A stretch of 43,942 bases of DNA from Desulfobacterales bacterium HSG2 (GCA_030378035.1 JAUCGI010000021.1:1235-45176); one strand, 5' to 3'. Shown: positions 24,677 to 33,523, numbered from the stretch's first letter. Program-made: numbers and translations. The notes: generated by a model from the letters alone, not told the origin.

Positions 24677-25370
24677 CCAACCTGTCAATCCATTGCGCGA
24701 AATGACGACAATGTTCAAGCAGCGTTGGTATGCCGATCCTGCCTGCCACCAAAGGGCCGGATGTCGCTTTCCTGCCTGCGTATTCGGGAATCTCCGCGAT
24801 AATCCGCTTGGAAGGGGCCGTGCCTGCACCGTCATTGATCCGTTCGGGATTCCCGCCTTCTCGTTTCACCATATCCACGAGCCGCCGAATGGGGCCGTCA
24901 TGTTCGAGAAACTCCCAGTCAAGCTGCTGAGGTTCCGCCAATATCAGGGCCTCGAACTCATGCAGTTGAACATAAGGGATGAAGCGCGTGTCGTTCAGCT
25001 CGCCGTTTATGTCTGCCGCGAGGGCTTCTTCCAGAACCGCAACACGACGGTAAGGGTCTGTTTCTCTTTTTGAATCGGCGTATCCCGGGAAATCGTCTGG
25101 CAGCGCATAGAGATCCAGCATCGTCGTAAATCGGACATCTGACTGACGATCCTCCTTCATCCACGCACAGATATCCTTCTTAACAGTCTTGTACGGACTT
25201 CGTCGCCGAAATCCCCCGCGGTACAAGATACCTGAGCGTTTGTCTCTGCTTGTCAGCACACATCGGGCATCCGCCCACACCGCGTGTTCTCCTAAGTACG
25301 GTGCCAGAACATTTCTCACAAACCGTTCTTCAGTTTGCCCCTCCGCGGTGATGTGAAGCCTGACGGACAT
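24660..25370 (-). CDS. DUF4276 family (TOPRIM-like) protein
   Basis: A 236-aa partner of the ATPase immediately upstream. Family motifs are: N-terminal LHITAEGQTEERFVRNVL with Glu of EGxTE, MLDLYALPDDFPG (DxY), VAVLEEAL, LHEFEALILAEP and the C-terminal KATSGPLVAGRIGIPTLLEHC. DUF4276 proteins have a TOPRIM-like acidic site and are usually encoded next to AAA ATPases in defence islands. The ATG at 25370 shares its A with the TAA stop of the ATPase, implying coupling. This gene looks complete, whereas the ATPase carries an in-frame stop. The upstream in-frame start at 25403 lies within the ATPase gene and is less likely. Confidence 0.88.
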   Translation of the reverse strand: MSVRLHITAEGQTEERFVRNVLAPYLGEHAVWADARCVLTSRDKRSGILYRGGFRRRSPYKTVKKDICAWMKEDRQSDVRFTTMLDLYALPDDFPGYADSKRETDPYRRVAVLEEALAADINGELNDTRFIPYVQLHEFEALILAEPQQLDWEFLEHDGPIRRLVDMVKREGGNPERINDGAGTAPSKRIIAEIPEYAGRKATSGPLVAGRIGIPTLLEHCRHFAQWIDRLVRLAK

Positions 25371-26491
25371 TACGGACGCCCTCCCAGCACATTCTTTTCC
25401 CAAAGTTCGCTCAGACAGTATCTTTCAAGCCATTCTGCCAGATCTTGCGTATTCAGCCGGCGAATGACCGTTCCCGGGGGCCTTCCGCCATGTGTCACGA
25501 TCATCACTTGGTCAGCCATGAACTCATCCACCAGGCGCGGGGACTGTGTTGCCAAAATCACCTGTGCCGCCGGAGGAACCGCCTTTACCATGCCGGCCAG
25601 CGCCGATATGGCCGCCGGATGGAGTCCCAGTTCGGGCTCATCCACAATAATGACCCTCGGGCGCAGGTCTGGCGGTTGCATGAAAAGCGTTGCCAGCGCC
25701 ATGAAACGCAAGGCTCCGTCGGACAACTGGTGCGGCCCGAAAAGATGATCCGATCCATTTTCCCTCCAATTCAGGCGGACATATCTTTCGTTCCCTATCG
25801 AAGATGTCAGGTCAAAGTCCGAGAACTGGGGCATAATCAGTCGGATATGGCGCACAATGCGGTCGTAGTATCGTTTCCCACCATCTCTGTTGCGAAGTCC
25901 GCGCAGGAACGCGGCCAGATTTCCGCCGTCGCCTCTCAGAAATCTCGCGTCGTCAATGTACCCTTCGCTCCGGATTTTGGCGGTCGCTGATGTGTCGTGA
26001 AACTGAAACACCCGACAATGTGAGAGTATGCGACAGACAGCCTGACAGTTCTGGTTCCCGCTGTCCGCGATTTCTTTTAACTGAGATTCTCGCGCACCCC
26101 CGCCGAGTCTGAATATCTGCGAAGCAGTCTTTTCCGCCGCGTGGCGCATGACGGTCTCGTCCTTCACAAACAGCCGTCCGGTCGTATCGCGGCCCAGAAC
26201 GAAAGCGTACTCGTCCCTGGCACCCGCGTCCTCAAACTACAGATGAGCGGACACCTCTGATGTGACCTTGGCCCCCAAATGAAGCAGGGAATCGGCAAAA
26301 CCCTGCTCTGCCACATACTGTTGCATGTTGCCGGCAGCCATATGGTTCAGCATCCTGAAAAATGAAACCAAGTTGCTTTTACCCGCGCCGTTTGCACCCA
26401 GCAAGACTGTAATCGGGCCTAACTCCATCGTCTGTCCCCGGGCATCAAGAGACTTGAAACCTCTCAACACTATGCTCCTCAGTTCAGCCAT
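25370..26491 (-). pseudogene. AAA (OLD-like) ATPase interrupted by one in-frame amber codon
   Basis: A single frame from ATG 26491 to the TAA at 25370 (373 sense positions) is broken only by TAG at 26237-26239. The N-terminal part has LRGFKSLD and Walker A GANGAGKSN. After the TAG the frame continues FEDAGARDEYAFVLGRDTTG and includes QLSDGALRFMALATLF, Walker B RVIIVDEPELGLHP and LATQSPRLVDEF (Gln at the switch position). A CAG-to-TAG change in ...SAHL*FED is the simplest explanation. Separate expression of the two parts is possible but would split the ATPase site. Pyrrolysine or suppressor readthrough is a remote option. ATG has GGGAGGTGG-type upstream sequence. Confidence 0.82.
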
Positions 26492-26640
26492 GCCACCTCC
26501 CTGCCTGTGTGAAACCGCATCATTAGTGTAAACTTAAGGATCGTGCCGGACGGGGATTTGCAATCCCGTCCGGTGGGTTTCCGCCCTGTCGGCGGAACAA
26601 TCCGGCATACCACCTCCCTGCCTGTGTGAAACCGGATATA
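26489..26640. repeat. 117-bp spaced direct repeat with internal hairpin
   Basis: CCACCTCCCTGCCTGTGTGA begins at 26493 and again at 26610. Between them is a hairpin, GGACGGGGATT facing AATCCCGTCC. The first copy covers the start codon and ribosome-binding region of the amber-interrupted ATPase, so the second copy is probably a duplicated leader. Confidence 0.75.
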
Positions 26641-26682
26641 CTCACCAGTGATTTTCTGTTCATCTTTCATCTTCATACATGA

Positions 26683-27366
26683 TTAAGCAGCTTTAGAATT
26701 CAGACGGGAGAATATCTCCATCACATCTTTTAAATTCCCCTCTTTTATTTGGATAACAGGAATCTTATAATTGAAAAATATCTGAGATAAATTCTCAGCC
26801 TTCTCTATATAGCGAACCGCATCTTTTTTACATTCCTGTTCAATTCTGCGGCATTCCTTGAGAAAGGCGAATGTATTCATCAATGCGTTCAGAGGGATAT
26901 AATATTTTTCAGGGCTGCCTTTTCTGATATATGCGAATTTCCCGTTCTTCAGATCATAATATAGTATCCACCTCCATTTTTTTGCACTAAAAGAAATATA
27001 TTTTATTGAAAGAATGGACGCTGTAACGATATTATATTTTGAGCTTGGTGGTGTTAATATCCCGAATAATGTCGCTATGCGTTGATGTCCGTCTATTATG
27101 TAGCTCCTGGGATGAGGAGAAAGCTTCGGATCAAATTCAAACGGTCCGATTTTGGGATATGCCTGACAGTCTTCTCCCGCTTTCCAAAAAACCAGGCTCC
27201 CAATCGGATATCCTCTTGAAATGCTTTCAAACAATAAGAGCATATCTTCCGGTTTCCAGGAAAAAGGGCTCAGAAAGTCCGGAACTCTCAGTTCTCCACG
27301 ATACACAATATCCAATATATCTTTCAGATAGCGAATTTCCGGATTGATTATGGTTGTATGTGCCAT
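26683..27366 (-). CDS. DUF262 (GmrSD N-terminal-like) protein, C-terminally truncated
   Basis: A 227-aa protein matching the N-terminal DUF262 domain. YRGELRVPDFLSPFSWKPEDM corresponds to the family's RxP.FQR.y.W block, then LLLFESISRGYPIGSLVFW, and IIDGHQRIATLFGIL corresponds to the DGQQRLtTL nucleotide-binding/hydrolysis motif with Gln replaced by His. It ends IFSRLNSKAA, exactly at the usual family motif IFxRLNSKG, where homologs continue for 100-300 residues. It is therefore probably truncated, although a minimal DUF262 protein is possible. It starts 13 nt downstream of the TOPRIM-like gene and belongs to that operon. Full-length relatives are restriction enzymes against modified phage DNA (GmrSD). 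Confidence 0.75.
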   Translation of the reverse strand: MAHTTIINPEIRYLKDILDIVYRGELRVPDFLSPFSWKPEDMLLLFESISRGYPIGSLVFWKAGEDCQAYPKIGPFEFDPKLSPHPRSYIIDGHQRIATLFGILTPPSSKYNIVTASILSIKYISFSAKKWRWILYYDLKNGKFAYIRKGSPEKYYIPLNALMNTFAFLKECRRIEQECKKDAVRYIEKAENLSQIFFNYKIPVIQIKEGNLKDVMEIFSRLNSKAA

Positions 27367-27379
27367 TATTATCTCAGCC

Positions 27380-28426
27380 TTAAAGTAATGATAAGATACC
27401 CTTCAGAAGTTTTTCCAATTCATCAGGTATCTCCTGATGTTCACATCTTTCCTGCAATGCTGCTTTGGTAATTTTATCTTCTTTTTTGAAAAGTGAATAC
27501 AAATGAAAGTCTTTCATCTTAAAGCCTTCTTTCAAATCTTCAAAAAGCGTATCGCCCTTTTTTATCCCGTAAAAGAGCCTTTCCTGTTTCTTCGGCAGTT
27601 TGTTATATGTCATACGTCCTTTTTTATTTCTGACGCCAAAGCCGCCCTTCATGTTATAAAAGTCCCACTTATTGGGATCATCCAATAACTTATAAGCTTC
27701 ATATACATGCTTTAACGCATCCGGAACCTCTGCAAGTGCGTTCAAAGGAAGATAATTTTCTATGGCTCTCTTGTAGAGAATGGTCAGATTACCTTCAATT
27801 CCTTTTTCCTTGCATTTTTCAAACACTTTTTCAGCCTGAGAGCTATGAGCATCACCAGGGTGTTCTCGGTCACTGTCAACAAGAATATAGAGCTTAACAT
27901 TTTGGGAACTTTCGTAATAAGCATCTTTATGGCTTTCGTAATAAGCATCTATGCGGTTAGGTATTTGTCCGATTCCTCCCATGCCTTCAATTATTATCCA
28001 TTCGTTATCTATGGCTACTCTCAACTCTTCTTTTTTGTATGCCCTTATAACCGCTTCCAAAAAAGTTCTGTCGCTATCATAATTCTCCACAACAACATGG
28101 ACTGGAGAAGTCAGAAATTTGAAGGCATCTTCCGGTGTGAATTCATTATCTTTTTCAGGAGTTAATGTTATTCTGATGGTATGTCTGTCTCTTCTCATTG
28201 ATTGGGTTATATAACCGCTATTGACAAACGATTTTTCAATTATATCCTCTACCCGCCGCTCTACCCTGATATTCTGCCCTGGTGCAAGCCACTCACTTTC
28301 TTTTATTTTCAGATCGTTGTCAATATCCCACCGGTGATGTCTTCTTTCAAAAAGACGTATCAGATCGTCAAGATCATCAAAGCAATCACTATTGTTGAAA
28401 ATATCAGAATTTATTTTCACTATCAT
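27380..28426 (-). CDS. TOPRIM/DUF4435-like protein, putative nuclease partner of the ATPase
   Basis: A 348-aa soluble protein. Residues 1-110 are charged with no recognised domain. A TOPRIM-like core follows: VVVENYDSDRTFLEAVI (with the first Glu replaced within VEN; position near 113), WIIIEGMGGIGQIP, the acidic LYILVDSDREHPGD (DxD, near 185) and a later ILYKRAIENYLPLNAL with Glu. This arrangement is like the TOPRIM/DUF4435 effectors AriB and OLD, which are nucleases. The C-terminal third is Lys-rich. Start ATG overlaps the ATPase TAA by one base. The DUF262 gene follows 13 nt later. I infer an ATPase-triggered nuclease. Confidence 0.72.
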   Translation of the reverse strand: MIVKINSDIFNNSDCFDDLDDLIRLFERRHHRWDIDNDLKIKESEWLAPGQNIRVERRVEDIIEKSFVNSGYITQSMRRDRHTIRITLTPEKDNEFTPEDAFKFLTSPVHVVVENYDSDRTFLEAVIRAYKKEELRVAIDNEWIIIEGMGGIGQIPNRIDAYYESHKDAYYESSQNVKLYILVDSDREHPGDAHSSQAEKVFEKCKEKGIEGNLTILYKRAIENYLPLNALAEVPDALKHVYEAYKLLDDPNKWDFYNMKGGFGVRNKKGRMTYNKLPKKQERLFYGIKKGDTLFEDLKEGFKMKDFHLYSLFKKEDKITKAALQERCEHQEIPDELEKLLKGILSLL

Positions 28427-29709
28427 TATTCTTTACCCGCTTTTCTTCTCTGCGCTTCCCTGATCGCAATCATTTCCTCGTAATCCTCTGAAAACACGCC
28501 TTCGGGCCAGTCATCCAGTTCCCCATCCTCATCAATATGGATGGGTTTCAGCTTGCTCCCCGGACGCTCCTCGTCGTCAACCCAATAGACAATCACATCA
28601 TTGCTGTCAATGACACCGTTTACAATAAGCCTTCTGACCCTGAGAATCATGTTTTCGGAGTGGGTTTCAATGATGAAACGCGACTGCTGTTTCTTTGCGG
28701 TGTGTACAAGCAGTTCAGCCAGGCTCCCGTGAGCATCAGGATGAAGATGCAGTTCAGGCTGCTCAAAAATCTCAATCCCTCCCTTTTTTTCAGGTTCCAT
28801 GAAGCTCCTGACCACAAAGGGCAATACCTGACTCATTCCCGAACCGACGGATGTCAGGTTGACCTTCACAGCCGGATCATCAGGACTTATCAGCACAATT
28901 TCAAACTCATCCCCGCTTCTGACGATATCCAGCCTCCATCCGCCCAGATTCTCAGAATACCACGCTCCCACTTTCTCAGCAATATCCCCTTTTGCATACT
29001 CGTCCAATCCCAGAATGTGATATACAGATTCCTCATTCTCTCCGGGATGAGAGGGCCTTGAGCTTTTGTATTTGTATCTGGGCCTGGGAAGTCCTCTGAT
29101 GGGACCGATGTATCGGATGTTTCTGACTGCGTTTCGGATATCCTGCTTCAAAGAGACAAGATCGTCCGGCATAATGTTCTTATAATTCAAATCAGTGAGT
29201 TTTTCAGGTAATATTCCGGTAAACACAACAAACAGTTCATTTTCTTCATTAGTGATATTTTCTTCTTTTATGTTATAGCGTTGGAGGCTGGGAGGTTTGT
29301 CAGTTAAGCCCTCCCATTCTAATTGAAAATTAAGGCCGTTCTCAGATTTCAGTTCAAAATTCGATACAAAGTGGAACGGTGTTCCCGCGAACTGCTGTAT
29401 CTTTGCCTTCAACACAGTCCTTTTGTTGTCGTCGTCTTCAAATGTTGCCCCAAGGATCACTTTCCCATGTTCTATCTTATTGTGTATCAGGTCCCTGAAA
29501 TTTTCTCCGAAATATATTCTGTCATATTGGGTTTGAATCGGAGACATTGCATCTGAGGCCAGCGCACCGGCCAGCAATTTCGGCAATCTTGAGACCACGC
29601 TTTTTCCGGAACTGTTTTTGCCGATAACAAATGTGATCGGCTTTATCCTGAATTCCTGGGGTTCCTTAAACGCTTTGTAATTTTCAAATGTCAGTTTGGT
29701 AAGCTGCAT
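28426..29709 (-). CDS. AAA ATPase with DUF3696-like C-terminus
   Basis: A 427-aa RecF/OLD-like ATPase. LTFENYKAFKEPQEFRI leads to Walker A IGKNSSGKSV (about residues 29-38). A large middle domain includes NVRNIRYIGPIRGLPRPRY (actual AVRNIRYIGPIRGLPRPRY). The signature is LTSVGSGMSQVLPFV, Walker B GIEIFEQPELHLHPDA and switch FIIETHSENMILRVRRL. The C-terminus EDGELDDWPEGVFSEDYEEM matches the DUF3696 pattern (WPeGfF). ATG at 29709 is preferred over TTG 29724 because GAGGA is 4-5 nt upstream of it. First gene of an operon with TOPRIM-like and DUF262 genes. It appears intact. Confidence 0.88.
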   Translation of the reverse strand: MQLTKLTFENYKAFKEPQEFRIKPITFVIGKNSSGKSVVSRLPKLLAGALASDAMSPIQTQYDRIYFGENFRDLIHNKIEHGKVILGATFEDDDNKRTVLKAKIQQFAGTPFHFVSNFELKSENGLNFQLEWEGLTDKPPSLQRYNIKEENITNEENELFVVFTGILPEKLTDLNYKNIMPDDLVSLKQDIRNAVRNIRYIGPIRGLPRPRYKYKSSRPSHPGENEESVYHILGLDEYAKGDIAEKVGAWYSENLGGWRLDIVRSGDEFEIVLISPDDPAVKVNLTSVGSGMSQVLPFVVRSFMEPEKKGGIEIFEQPELHLHPDAHGSLAELLVHTAKKQQSRFIIETHSENMILRVRRLIVNGVIDSNDVIVYWVDDEERPGSKLKPIHIDEDGELDDWPEGVFSEDYEEMIAIREAQRRKAGKE

Positions 29710-30038
29710 TTTTTCCTCAAACAATGTGTTTTTATGGTAGCCCTCTTCAAGAGAGGGAGCATGTCCGAACGCGTCACTTTATCCAAACTCCGTTTAACGG
29801 ATTTAGGGGAAACCTTGACCTTGAATTTATACTTGAACCTGAACTTACACCTGAACCGTTCAAGTTCAAGTTCAAGTTCAAGTTCAAGTTCAAGTTCACG
29901 TTCGCGGATTCGCCAGTTCAATAATCAAAAATCTTAAAAGAATATATACGACTTGTCAAGCAAAAAATAATTGCCGGTTTGTGCAGATGCTATTAATTTC
30001 AGCGCCGCATCGAACTGCTTTTTGTCGCTATCATGGTG

Positions 30039-30385
30039 GGACAAATTATCAGCGGATGGGCGTGAAATCGCTACTGATGCGGGTGCATTCCCAAAGTGTA
30101 GATCAGAAACATCAAATTCGGACAACCCGCTGAAACAACTGACACAGCGGTGAGATCATCCGAAACACCGGTACCGATGATTTCACGGTTATACCCTCTG
30201 CCGTGCCGGAGGCCGCTTTTTCCGGCTGTAGCGCGGGTGATTTCATACAGACTTGTCATTTTCAATTTCATACAGATTTGTCATTTTCATCCACACTTTG
30301 GGAATGCACCCTACTGATGCTCGTCGCTCTGACGGTTATTTACGGGTTGGTTCCATGGCTTCTTGGCAAAGGGAAATAATTGATT
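30039..30385 (+). pseudogene. Small hydrophobic-protein ORF split by the inverted-repeat element
   Basis: If the element (30081-30311) and one copy of its 9-bp flank are removed, the flanks join in frame as GTGAAATCGCTACTGATGCT... and read VKSLLMLVALTVIYGLVPWL followed by LGKGK and TAA. This is a plausible single-helix membrane peptide of about 25 aa, or longer if an upstream start is used. The start (GTG about 30062) and real gene status are uncertain; the call rests on the clean restored frame and the terminator-like hairpin that follows. Confidence 0.4.
30081..30311. mobile_element. 231-bp MITE-like element with 9-bp target-site duplication
   Basis: Terminal inverted repeats start GGGTGCATTCCCAAAGTGT (30081) and end with the complement (30311); they extend to 23 bp with one mismatch. 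TACTGATGC flanks both sides exactly (30072-30080 and 30312-30320), the signature of transposition. Internal TCATACAGA(C/T)TTGTCATTTTCA is repeated in tandem near the right end. There is no transposase, so it is non-autonomous or a deletion relic of an insertion sequence. Confidence 0.85.
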
Positions 30386-30420
30386 AGCTACTAGTCGTTA
30401 GCACCTGACAAACACCAAGC

Positions 30421-30450
30421 AGCCTCGGAATTGATTCCGAGGCTTTCGGT
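30421..30450 (+). terminator. Terminator-like hairpin
   Basis: AGCCTCGGAA-TTGA-TTCCGAGGCT is a perfect 10-bp stem with a 4-base loop, followed by TTCGGTTCGG. It lies shortly after the disrupted small hydrophobic ORF. The T tract is weak. Confidence 0.6.
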
Positions 30451-30819
30451 TCGGTGACTTAGAAACCAGGAACTGATGGATATCAAGGCTTTTCTCCGCT
30501 ATCGATAGTGGAGGCTGGGAAAATATGCGGAGATTTACCTTGACAAAAAAGAGAACAGGCTAAATATTGTGTCAGATTAAACAATAGTTTGGACAGTTTT
30601 TGTGAAAAGCCCTCAGACCGTTATTTCGGGAACGGGGCAGCGCGGACTTCCCGAAACCGGGATGCCCGTTTTTCGGGGCGTGTCGGCGGTTCCTTCCCGA
30701 CATCATGAAAAACTGTCCGAAGTATTGATTAAAGAAAACTTGGTTATAACGCCTTTCGGGATGGCAGTGGATTCCGGGTTAAAAGGATAAGAATCCTGCC
30801 GATTCTTATCATCCCTTCC

Positions 30820-30905
30820 CTGATAAAAAACGTCAGGAATAAAAAACGTCAGGGACAGGAATAAAAAACGTCAGGGACAGGAATAAAAGATGTCAGGGAC
30901 AAGTT
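30820..30905. repeat. Tandem AAAACGTCAGGGACAGGAAT units
   Basis: Four related units, GATAAAAAACGTCAGG and AATAAAAAACGTCAGGGACA, end with a GATGTC variant. The same family is found inverted at about 7140-7226 and once inside the histidine phosphatase gene at about 37098-37122. Confidence 0.85.
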
Positions 30906-31027
30906 TTACCCGGAATGACAGGGGCGGAGCCACCGGCTGCACACCGTGTCATTCCAGGTAAAATCGGAATCCATCCTCCCCAAAAGGTTATCACTTCGCT
31001 TCACCCTAAAGGATTTAAGAGAACATA

Positions 31028-33523
31028 ATGACCAAACATTTCATTTTTTACCCTGTGTTCCTTTGTATTTTTATTCTGAACTTTTCTTTCGGAATAATCA
31101 GAGGATTCGCCGAAGAAGAGGAAGTTCCCGAACCGTCGGAAAGCATATCCATTGAAGCCACGCTGAAAGCTGAAAGCGAAAATATCTCGGAACTGAAAAA
31201 TCAGTTCGGCGATCTGAAGGAATTGGATAAGGGAATTTCAGAACAGATGAACGCCTACAAAATCCAACTCTCCAACTATGGCAATCTGTTAGTTTCCCCG
31301 AAAGTCCGGATCGAAGATATGGAAAAGGCATGGGCGGCCGGCAAGATTGCTGAGGAAAGCATTTCACAGACTTTGAAAGACCTTGCTCAGAAGCATGACG
31401 CCGTTACCCGGTTGCTCGAACAGACAGAGGAACAGTATGCCCTGAATGAAAAACAGTTGCTGGAAATAGACACCGAAGTTTCCAATATCTCTGACATGGA
31501 ACCAGTGATCGATAATCTTCAGCGCCTGGTGAGGATTCTCTCCGTCAAAATAAACTATCTTGAGGAGTTTCAGAGTATTTATGCAGAGGATATCCTTGAA
31601 CTGGAAGGAATCCGAAACGCCTTTCTCGAATTGTCAGAAAAATTCAATCAGCAGATTCAGGTGAAGGAAAAAGAGGAGCTTTTCAGACGAAAAGAAGGAA
31701 CCTTGTTCCTTATCGATCTGAAGCAGATCAGGGAAGAACTGAACTTGCTGATCAGACCCGTCGGTCTGGCGATTTCAAAAGAGTTCTGGCAGAACACGCT
31801 CGCTGCGGTCTGGAATTCCGAGGGAGTTCTGCTCTTGTCGAGCCTCCTGATCTTCGGAGTCATCCATATCCTCCTGTCCCGATTTCACAGACACTTTTTC
31901 TCCACAGACTCTCTCACACCCGAGTACCCCTGGCGCAATCTCATTCTGCAAATCTTTGACCGCTCCCGCTTTCTCTTCGGAACCACTCTGTTTTTTTACG
32001 CTTACGCCCATTTCCGCCATTTTTACGCCACCGTTCCCTTCCTCCGGGTCCTGATTTATATTCTGCTGACTTGGTTATTCTCCCAATGGGTCCTGGATTT
32101 TCTCTTCTTGTGGAATCAGCGGGAAAAAAACCGGATTCCCCCTCCTGTGGCATTTCGCATCCGTATCCTCCTGATACTGATCCGCCTTTTTGCGATTCCC
32201 TATATTATCATGGCATGGCTGTTGAAAAGTGACAGCATGATTCTGCTTTTCGGACGCGTCTTTTTTGAAGTCGCCCTTGTCATCTGGGGGATCCTGTTTT
32301 GGAAAATCTTCCGGGAACCTGAGGCGGCCCCTTCGGAAGAGCCCCGGAAACCAGCCGTTCTGAAGCTGGTTCTTCTCGGATTGGGGGACATTGTTGTGGG
32401 AGGAGGGCTTGTGCTGGAGTTTGCCGGTTACGGATCACTGGCGATTTACTGGTATTCCTCATGGGCCTGCACATCGGTCTCTTTGTTATGGGGATGGCTC
32501 TTCTTCTGCCTCCTCCGTGAATGGAATAAAAGATTCAAGGCAAGTTCGGCACCCGGTCCCGCCGGCACCCCGAAACCTGTCGAAACGCTTCAGTGGCTCT
32601 TCATCCGGATATCCGGACTGGCATGGCTCGGCCTCTTTTCCTTGTCCCTTCTCTTTGCATGGGGAGCAAAGCAGACGGTGATTGTCAGCTTTTTCAGGAT
32701 TATGGGCAAAGAGGTTACGATAGGGGGGATGCAGTTAAGCGTTCTGAAGTTTGTCTGCGCGTTTCTGATTCTGCTCTGCACCCACGCCGTTGCCCATATA
32801 TGGCGAAATACGGTTATCAAAAAGATTCTGGAAGGCAGCGGTCTGATATCGGGTGTCAGGCATTCCATTGCAAATATCACCGTTTACACCCTCTGGATAT
32901 TCGGAATCCTGATTTCGCTGAATGTCGCCGGATTCAGCACGACCTCCCTCATGGTCGCTTTCGGCACGCTCGGCATCGGAATCGGTTTCGGGCTTCAGAA
33001 TATCTTCAACAATTTCATCAGCGGGATCATCCTTCTGTTTGAGCGGCCCATCCAGGTGGGAGATGTGGTCGAAATCAACGGCGTATGGGGTGAGGTGAGA
33101 AAAATAAATGTGCGTTCCACATGGGTCGAAACGTATGACAACGCCTCTCTCATCATCCCCAATGCCGATTTTATCAGCGGTCAGGTGATCAACTGGACTT
33201 CCAAGGATCCGAAAGTGCGCCGCATTCTCAAAATAGGTGTGGCTTACGGATCGGATGTGGAACTGGTGCGGCGGACGCTCCTTGAGATCGCCGGGAAAAC
33301 GCCGCTGGTCTTCAGAAACCCCTCTCCTTCTGTGCTGTTCAGAGAGTTGGGAGAGAGCGCGCTTATTTTTGAACTACGATTCTGGGCCCATGTGGATAAC
33401 TGCACTTCGTCCGAATCAGAGATACTCTTTGAAATCAACCGTCTTTTTCGGGAAAGAAACATAGAGATTCCTTTTCCCCGGAGAGATGTTCACATTTTCA
33501 AATCTCATTCCGGGGAGGATTAA
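31028..33523 (+). CDS. Large MscS-family mechanosensitive channel
   Basis: An 831-aa membrane channel of the MscK/MscM-like subclass that releases solutes on hypo-osmotic shock. A signal peptide (residues 1-29) is followed by a periplasmic coiled-coil region (about 40-240), then about ten hydrophobic segments from about 265. The MscS core has the pore helix GTLGIGIGFGLQNIFNNFIS (about residues 648-667) and the beta domain GDVVEINGVWGEVRKINVRS and NADFISGQVINWT, ending in a ferredoxin-like domain and RRDVHIF. Start ATG has AGGA 12-13 nt upstream. It is monocistronic, between repeat-rich gaps. Confidence 0.92.
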   Translation: MTKHFIFYPVFLCIFILNFSFGIIRGFAEEEEVPEPSESISIEATLKAESENISELKNQFGDLKELDKGISEQMNAYKIQLSNYGNLLVSPKVRIEDMEKAWAAGKIAEESISQTLKDLAQKHDAVTRLLEQTEEQYALNEKQLLEIDTEVSNISDMEPVIDNLQRLVRILSVKINYLEEFQSIYAEDILELEGIRNAFLELSEKFNQQIQVKEKEELFRRKEGTLFLIDLKQIREELNLLIRPVGLAISKEFWQNTLAAVWNSEGVLLLSSLLIFGVIHILLSRFHRHFFSTDSLTPEYPWRNLILQIFDRSRFLFGTTLFFYAYAHFRHFYATVPFLRVLIYILLTWLFSQWVLDFLFLWNQREKNRIPPPVAFRIRILLILIRLFAIPYIIMAWLLKSDSMILLFGRVFFEVALVIWGILFWKIFREPEAAPSEEPRKPAVLKLVLLGLGDIVVGGGLVLEFAGYGSLAIYWYSSWACTSVSLLWGWLFFCLLREWNKRFKASSAPGPAGTPKPVETLQWLFIRISGLAWLGLFSLSLLFAWGAKQTVIVSFFRIMGKEVTIGGMQLSVLKFVCAFLILLCTHAVAHIWRNTVIKKILEGSGLISGVRHSIANITVYTLWIFGILISLNVAGFSTTSLMVAFGTLGIGIGFGLQNIFNNFISGIILLFERPIQVGDVVEINGVWGEVRKINVRSTWVETYDNASLIIPNADFISGQVINWTSKDPKVRRILKIGVAYGSDVELVRRTLLEIAGKTPLVFRNPSPSVLFRELGESALIFELRFWAHVDNCTSSESEILFEINRLFRERNIEIPFPRRDVHIFKSHSGED

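Larger units (their letters stand above)
29710..31027. other. 1.3-kb repeat-rich gap
   Basis: No clear full gene. In order it holds a GTTCAA hexamer tract (about 29859-29897), a disrupted small hydrophobic ORF around a MITE-like element (30081-30311), a terminator-like hairpin (30421-30445), an unassigned stretch to about 30800, AAAAACGTCAGGGACAGGAAT tandem units (about 30825-30905) and a GGAATGACAGGGG-type repeat. Frames here are translated repeats. Confidence 0.55.

Noticed and set aside
24546..25073. 175-aa plus-strand frame after the endonuclease
   Set aside because: Mostly antisense to the DUF4276 gene, which has clear family motifs. The 44-aa frame at 24542 is the better plus-strand candidate.
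29934..30125. 63-aa minus-strand frame ending at the hexamer tract
   Set aside because: It crosses into the mobile element, lacks a ribosome-binding site and shows no recognisable motif.
30602..30790. 62-aa plus-strand frame
   Set aside because: Repeat-like sequence (CGGGAAC/TTCCCG segments), no ribosome-binding site, Gly/Pro-rich translation.
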